Positions 59,031-64,000 of a DNA stretch of 64,000 nucleotides are shown here, in pieces. The notes beneath the pieces were generated by a model. That model saw only the letters and a program-made list of their open reading frames with translations. It was not told the origin of the DNA and did no database searches. Each line of letters begins with the position of its first letter. Within the stretch, counting starts at the first letter, position 1. Both the position numbers and the translations under genes were made by a program. The stretch spans positions 71,659,253 through 71,723,252 of the forward strand of contig CM065297.1 in NCBI GenBank assembly GCA_032871835.1. Direction: 5' to 3'. The DNA comes from Dipteronia dyeriana. Taxonomy: Eukaryota > Streptophyta > Magnoliopsida > Sapindales > Sapindaceae.

Positions 59031-59600
59031 GTCGGGCATCACGAGTCCTTTTTCGGGGTAATATGTGGATCCCGCATCTTCCAGGTTTAGTGTAGGGGCT
59101 ATCCCACCTTGGATAGTCGTCACCTCTACGAGTTGCTTTGCTAGAGCTGCTGGGTAAGCTGACACTGCGTAGCATTTCCTAGCTGCTTGCTGATCACTCC
59201 GAACCTCTCCCACCTTGTCTCTTACTGGGAATTTCAAGAGATTGTGGTAAATAGAAAGGACCTATTTCAAAGATGACAGAAATGGCCTCTCTAATATTGC
59301 ATTGTAGGCCGACGGGGTATCCACCACTACGAAGTCAGTCATGATATTTTATTGGAGAGGTGCGGCTCCAATGACCACTGGTAGGACTTTTGATCCCATA
59401 GGTGTGATGGAGTCCCTAGTGAACCCGTATAATGGAGTAGTGCAACTATTGTAGCACCACTGCTTCAAGTTTAGCTTTTCCAAGGTGTCTTTGAACAAGA
59501 CGTCGACGCTACTACCTACGTCGACGATCGCACGGTGCACCATAAAGTTGGCAATTTGTACCATGATGAGTCATCACGAGGCTGCACGGTGTTATAGACA
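59031..59600 (-). pseudogene. Protease and start of pol of element C
   Basis: On the minus strand, MVQIANFMVHRAIVDVGSSVDVLF (59564-59493) is the pepsin-like protease segment; the active-site triplet that is usually D-G-S or D-T-G reads D-V-G-S. Next come GFTRDSITPMGSKVLPVVIG, a TPSAYNAILERPF block (near 59310) and LLKFPVRDKVGEVRSDQQAA (near 59240-59180), the linker normally followed by reverse transcriptase. Instead the sequence jumps near 59030 to the integrase C terminus. Stops interrupt the frame. Confidence 0.8.
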
Positions 59601-59879
59601 TCTGCCTCAATGAAAATGATATGCGACAGCTGGGAGGGATTGGCCGGTCTTTGGTCGACCTTGAAGATATACCGCCCCTAATTCCTACGAGGGACCTTCC
59701 TCGTATGGTTTTTCCTAGAATTGTTAGAGGTACCGACCAGAGTGGGACCCCCGCTGATAGTATGTATTATCTGAATCTGTTGCATCAGGTCTGCCTGTTC
59801 TCCCTTCCTTTTCTCAGCGTGTTCTCGGATCTCGGCTTATACCTCTCTTCCAGTCTGAATGTTCTCTCTGACTTGTTGT

Positions 59880-61541
59880 AAGAATTCTATCAAGCATCCT
59901 CCCCTTATCAAAGCCTTAATCTGGTTCCGCAGGTTGTAGCATTCTGAAGTGTTGTGCCCTACGTCCTCATGAAATTCACAATATTTATATCAATTTCATT
60001 TATCGACCGGGAGTTTTCATAGGAGCAAACTTCTGTAACAAACCCTTGTCCCGAATAGAGAGGTAGACTATCTCTCAGGATGCATTTAAGGGAGTGTAAT
60101 GGTCATACCCCCTCTCATCGCGAGCCATATGGGCCACTGTCCTGAGAGGTGGTAAAGCTTGAGGAGGAGCCCGTTTATCTGGATACCTTTTCGATCTGGG
60201 CTGAGGAAAAGGGAAACCTTATGTTGATTTATTATGGGGTTTGTTCTGGCTTTTCTGAGCTTGCTCGGGTTTGGGAGCTTCCTTCTTTTGTAGATTTTCG
60301 GCTCTCATGTCGTCATGCTCCATCTTGACCTTGAGTTGTTCGTCGACCTCAATCTGTTCCAGAGCCCGATCATAGGCTTCCTGGTAAGTTTCCGGAGGTC
60401 TCTTGGCAAAAGACCTGAACAATTTTCCCGCCCACAAGTTTCTTCTGAAGTTGTCGAGGGCTTCTCTCTAGGTGAAGACTCTCATCTGGATGACTTCTTT
60501 ATGGAAATGCTCGACATAAGCCCGGAGAGTTTCCCGTCTCTCCTGGATCACATATTGTAGATGGATCGGGTTCTTCAGTCAGGGCTTAACTCCTTTGAAT
60601 TGTGAACAGAAATCGATTGATAACTTGGTAAAGTAATCCACGCTCCCAACGGGTAGCTTCCTAAACCAGGTTTTAGCATAATCCGTGAGTGTAGTGGGGA
60701 ACATTCAACACATAGCGACCCTGGTTGTGTTCTGGACCTCCATCTGTTGAATGAAGCTCTCTAAGTGGCTGAAAGGATCTTCAGTCCCGGAGAAAGGGGG
60801 GCTTTTATTTCACTTAGAAGATCTTTCTTGTCCTCCTTGTATTTCCCCTTCATCATCAATTGGACCTCTTTTGAAGCTCTACCAACTGGTCCCTTAGTCG
60901 CTTGCTTTCAGATTTCCTTGAGTCGATCTCGGATTCTTCACTATTGGATCCTTCTGATGAACTGGCAACCTCTACCTGTTCTTCTTCGGAGGGGGTTCGC
61001 TCAGGGGCTTTGCTGACTTTCTTCTTCTCTACCTCAGGCTTCCCTCATTGTAGTAGTTGGGTGGAGGAACTCTTCCCGTCCCCAGGGAAGGACATCTGTC
61101 GCGGATCTGACTTGTCTTGGTTGGTAGCGTGGCAGCGCTTCAGGAACATGGGGCATGGGCCCTAGCCTATCCCGGATCGAGGTCGGGAGCCTCGTTCTGT
61201 TACGAGTTGATTCCCAAGGGGCAGGTCCCAAGCGATCAAAGGCGGGTTGCCTAGCCCCAGGTCTGCTTGACTCCCCCTGATTGTAGAGACTCGTCTATTG
61301 GATAGCGATACCCTCAGCGAGTAGTCAAAGGCGAACGTTCTCTATAAAGGCCGTCGCTTGTTGGTCCAGCTCTACCTGGCTTCCCAGAGGGGGATCCAGA
61401 GCCCGTACAGTGGCTGGCTGGCTGGGTGGGAATCTGGCTATGATGCCCGGATTTTCTCCTTTTCCTCGGGACCTTTCTTGTCGATGTAGCAGAAGGTTGT
61501 CCCGACTTGCCATACTGCCCTTGCAAGGAGCGGAGCCTCAT
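59880..61541 (-). pseudogene. Gag of element C
   Basis: From an ATG at 61541 or 61513 on the minus strand, a basic Arg/Ser/Pro-rich N-terminal region (RLPTSIRDRLGPMPHVPEAL near 61170) leads to the gag core in several frames, with GKLFRSFAKRPPETYQEAYD near 60430 and QIEVDEQLKVKMEHDDMRA. The zinc-finger-like C terminus is YCEFHEDVGHNTSECYNLRN (about 59990-59920), paralogous to the YRFHNETGHETSKCYQLRDY of element A. Multiple stops and frameshifts are present. Gag would assemble the particle. Confidence 0.78.
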
Positions 61542-61596
61542 GATGACTATGAAATGATAAACTTTTTGAATGTAAAAAGATGGTGGTGTGAGAGGT

Positions 61597-61619
61597 TTCC
61601 CACAGACGGCGTCAGAAAG
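61597..61619 (-). promoter_or_regulatory. Primer-binding site of element C
   Basis: On the minus strand CTTTCTGACGCCGTCTGTGGGAA directly follows the LTR end CCCGTCAACA, the GGCGCCGTCTGTGGG-type site of Tat/RIRE-like Gypsy elements with one change (GACGCC). Confidence 0.8.
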
Positions 61620-62143
61620 TGTTGACGGGAAATTTGCTCAAGACGAGAAATTCCTGTTAACACCCTCGAGACCACTATCACGAAAGTGGTGGCCGGGGTC
61701 GGTACCGTTGGTTCCCGACCTGTTTAATAGGTAGACGAGAGGCTGATTAGTAAATGTGAGCTTTATTATTGATATATTGCTTTAAAGTACAAATCGCTCT
61801 CTTTTATGCTCACAGTCTCTCGAAGGTGTAGGGTGGTGGCAACTCGGTGCCTGTCGAATACTGGAAATGAAGTTAGTCCTGTTCTGAGTACAGAGTTTAG
61901 GCTTTCCCCCCTGTCTCTGTATTTTTTTGTACGTATATCTATTCTTGTAGGTTGTTCTCTGTTTTTCTTCCTTTTGTATCTGTCCTCGTCCTGGTTGCGC
62001 CTGACTTGTTTTCTGGTAGTCTTGAAGCCGAGCCGGCCTTCCCTGCTCCGGCAGGGTGGCTTTACGACTTTTTCGGACTTTATGATTGCCGATTATGTGT
62101 GGAAAATTTCTCTTTAACCCCTGACCAAATTTCACTATTAACA
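61620..62143 (-). repeat. 5' LTR of element C (right)
   Basis: It starts TGTTGACGGGAAATTT and ends ACTATTAACA on the plus strand, 524 bp, and is flanked by TTTAT at 62144-62148, the exact partner of 53763-53767. Confidence 0.92.
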
Positions 62144-62148
62144 TTTAT

Positions 62149-62725
62149 TAAATATTAGTATTAAGTTATGTTTTATTTGAACAACATAGCGACTATAACT
62201 AAGCACATAACTATAAATGGCAGACAATTAGACCTCAATCTTGAGCTCTCTCTTGTTTGGTTTTTTATTACAAGTTTATTTTTTACTAGAAGAGAAACAA
62301 AAAATAACTAAAAATTAAAATATAGATATACTTAAAAAAAATACAATCTTTATGATAGAAAATAACAGAAAACAAGGAAACAAAATAAAACGTGAAACCC
62401 GAAATTTAAATTTTAGATCTATAAAGAAACACATAATTGAACCTTGTATGAAAAAAAGAAAAAGAAAATGCTACATAAAGACATGATCCAAATATATTAA
62501 TAATTAAACCTTAGAAGAAAAAAAGAAAAAGTTTTTTTTTATTTCTTTTCAAAAAGAATGACCCAAATATATTAATAATTAAATACGAAATAAATAGTTA
62601 AACTGCTTTTTTTTTTAAATAATCATTAAATAACAAGTATTTATTATATAAAACAACAAGTATTTTTTAAAATGTGACAAAATTGTAAATTTATAAAATC
62701 GAAAATTCTTTCAAATGTATATAAC
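62149..62725. other. AT-rich non-coding stretch
   Basis: No gene or element border was recognised between the target duplication of element C and the hAT-type element. Confidence 0.45.
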
Positions 62726-63607
62726 CAGTGGTAGACCTGGAAATTTTAATCAGTAAGGGACTTGAATAAATTAAAATCACAATTATATGAAAATATACTG
62801 AAAAATTAAGATCAGAGTAAAATTGTTTTTTAAGGATAAAATAAAATAAGTAGAACACTTACTCAAATGAATTAAATAATCTTACATTAAAAAAGAAATA
62901 AAACAAGAAACTATATTAAAACATAAATAATACAAGAAAAAAATATAAATAATGAATAAATTACAATCTAATTTTATAATAAGAAATTTTATTTAGTACT
63001 TATATAGAATTCAATTTAACTTTATACAAAGATAATTTATTAATAACTATTACTAAATATGTTTTTAAAAAATTTATTGTTCAAATTATTGGTAAATTAT
63101 TAATTTATTATTCTAAATGAATAAAAACTACAAAATAAAGAAAAATATTAAGGATAAAATAAAATGAAGCATAGTAATAGATTGACTATTTTAATATGAT
63201 AAAGTAAATTATGAAATTTAAGGATTTATTGATTAGATGTGTTAAACATGTCAAATTAAAACCGTTATAAATAGTAAAAATCCTAAATAATAATATATAA
63301 TTTAATATAAAATAAAACTGAGTTAAGTAAATATAAATTAATGATAATTTAGAAATTGACAACAACAGAATAGAGAAAATGAATAAAAAAATATGGTAAA
63401 ATAAATAAAATATAAAAAATTAGAAGAAAAAATTGAAATGAATAATACCAAAATGGAACTTGAACTAAGCACTCTATATGCAATAAGATGGATCTAGTAC
63501 TGACCATACTAAAAGCAATCTTTTGTAACAATTCTTAAAAAGCATGTATATATACACTAAACATAGAATCAATTTTTTTTTCTAAACTTCACATGGGTCC
63601 ATCCCTG
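62726..63607. mobile_element. Non-autonomous hAT-type element (882 bp)
   Basis: The left end CAGTGGTAGACC and the right end GGTCCATCCCTG (reverse complement CAGGGATGGACC) form imperfect inverted repeats of the CAGNGG type used by hAT elements. The flanks are TATATAAC (62718-62725) and TATATAAT (63608-63615), an 8-bp duplication with one difference. The interior is AT-rich, with no transposase; a short minus-strand frame at 63349-63531 is probably spurious. Confidence 0.72.
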
Positions 63608-63615
63608 TATATAAT

Positions 63616-64000
63616 AGTTTTGAAGGTTTAATTAATTTATGAGATCTATAGAAATTGTGAAATTTTACTTAATCACTTCAAAATTGACTAACTTATTTTA
63701 TTAAATGATCAAAAGAGATAATAATTTAAAAGGCTTACGTTTTTTTTAAATCAAGAAAAGCTTTTTTTTATATATATAAAAAAACTATTTTCAAACATCT
63801 TCATAAAAGTATTTTATTTTTTAAAAGTTTTATATCTCCTATATATACATATATATATATATATATCTCCTATATATAATAATAATAATTCTAATTAGTT
63901 CAAACTAATGTTTTTTTAAACATATAAAGTTACTTTTAAAAGTTACTAATATATTTTCTTAATGTACATTATTGTCATTTGGGTCATTTTACATGACCGC
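63616..64000. other. AT-rich non-coding end of window
   Basis: It contains A/T homopolymers and a short (TA)n run near 63841-63866. No gene or repeat family was recognised. Confidence 0.45.

Larger units (their letters stand above)
53768..62143 (-). mobile_element. Tat-like Ty3/Gypsy element C, complete ends but pol deleted
   Basis: LTRs at 53768-54290 and 61620-62143 are flanked by exact TTTAT duplications (53763-53767 and 62144-62148). The primer site lies left of the right LTR, so the element reads on the minus strand: gag (61541 to about 59900), protease (about 59564-59349), the linker that leads to reverse transcriptase, then directly the C-terminal end of integrase (to 58522). Reverse transcriptase, RNase H and most of integrase are missing. 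A tandem array and an antisense ORF (54660-57193) follow before the 3' LTR. The two LTRs differ at roughly 7% of positions by eye. It is non-autonomous and carries stops in all genes. Confidence 0.87.

Noticed and set aside
61782..62144. 120-codon minus-strand and 103-codon plus-strand ORFs in the right LTR of element C
   Set aside because: They lie wholly within an LTR; the overlapping opposite-strand frames and LTR position argue against genes.

Overview
The window is plant nuclear DNA, most likely from a flowering plant and probably a eudicot; the species cannot be told from the sequence. It is an AT-rich gene-poor stretch that holds one intact gene surrounded by retrotransposons. That gene is a five-exon cytosolic ribosomal protein eL30 (RPL30) gene on the minus strand (33046-34248), with plant splice sites, a telo-box and two G-boxes upstream. 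Almost everything else I can classify is a transposable element, and no retrotransposon reading frame is intact.

Left third (about 3730-32310) is a nest of LTR retrotransposons. A minus-strand Tat-like Ty3/Gypsy element (called A; pieces at 3730-4056 and 26517 to about 30900) appears to be split by a Sirevirus-type Copia element (4057-26516). The Sirevirus is split at codon 10 of its gag by a second Copia element (5818-16021), and again inside its reverse transcriptase by a solo LTR of about 2.6 kb (19917-22535). Element A itself abuts a remnant of a related element B (about 30960-32310). A diverged solo LTR of the inner Copia family lies at 644-2910.

The centre (34560-40590) carries non-autonomous DNA transposons: a hAT element with an exact 8-bp target duplication (37028-38065), a probable AT-rich MITE (about 38158-38709) and a Mutator-like element with long terminal inverted repeats (38736-40083). 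From 40592 to 49744 lies an LTR element (D) whose 7.5-kb interior has no recognisable coding capacity and several tandem repeats (LARD-like). It is fused to a reverse-oriented Copia LTR that ends at 51659.

The right part holds element C (53768-62143), a Tat-like Gypsy element on the minus strand with 523/524-bp LTRs and a TTTAT duplication. Its pol has lost RT, RNase H and most of integrase. A 99-bp tandem repeat array lies beside pol, and a long antisense ORF with two introns occupies its 3' side. Homologous antisense ORFs occur in A and B, and the intron before the conserved YD motif is shared by all three. A second hAT-type element lies at 62726-63607 in the AT-rich right end.

The most interesting signals are the intron-bearing antisense ORF kept in three Tat-like copies, the nested insertion order readable from reading frames and target duplications, and the element-specific tandem arrays. 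All joins, ages and lineage names are inferences by eye; no alignment or database search was run.
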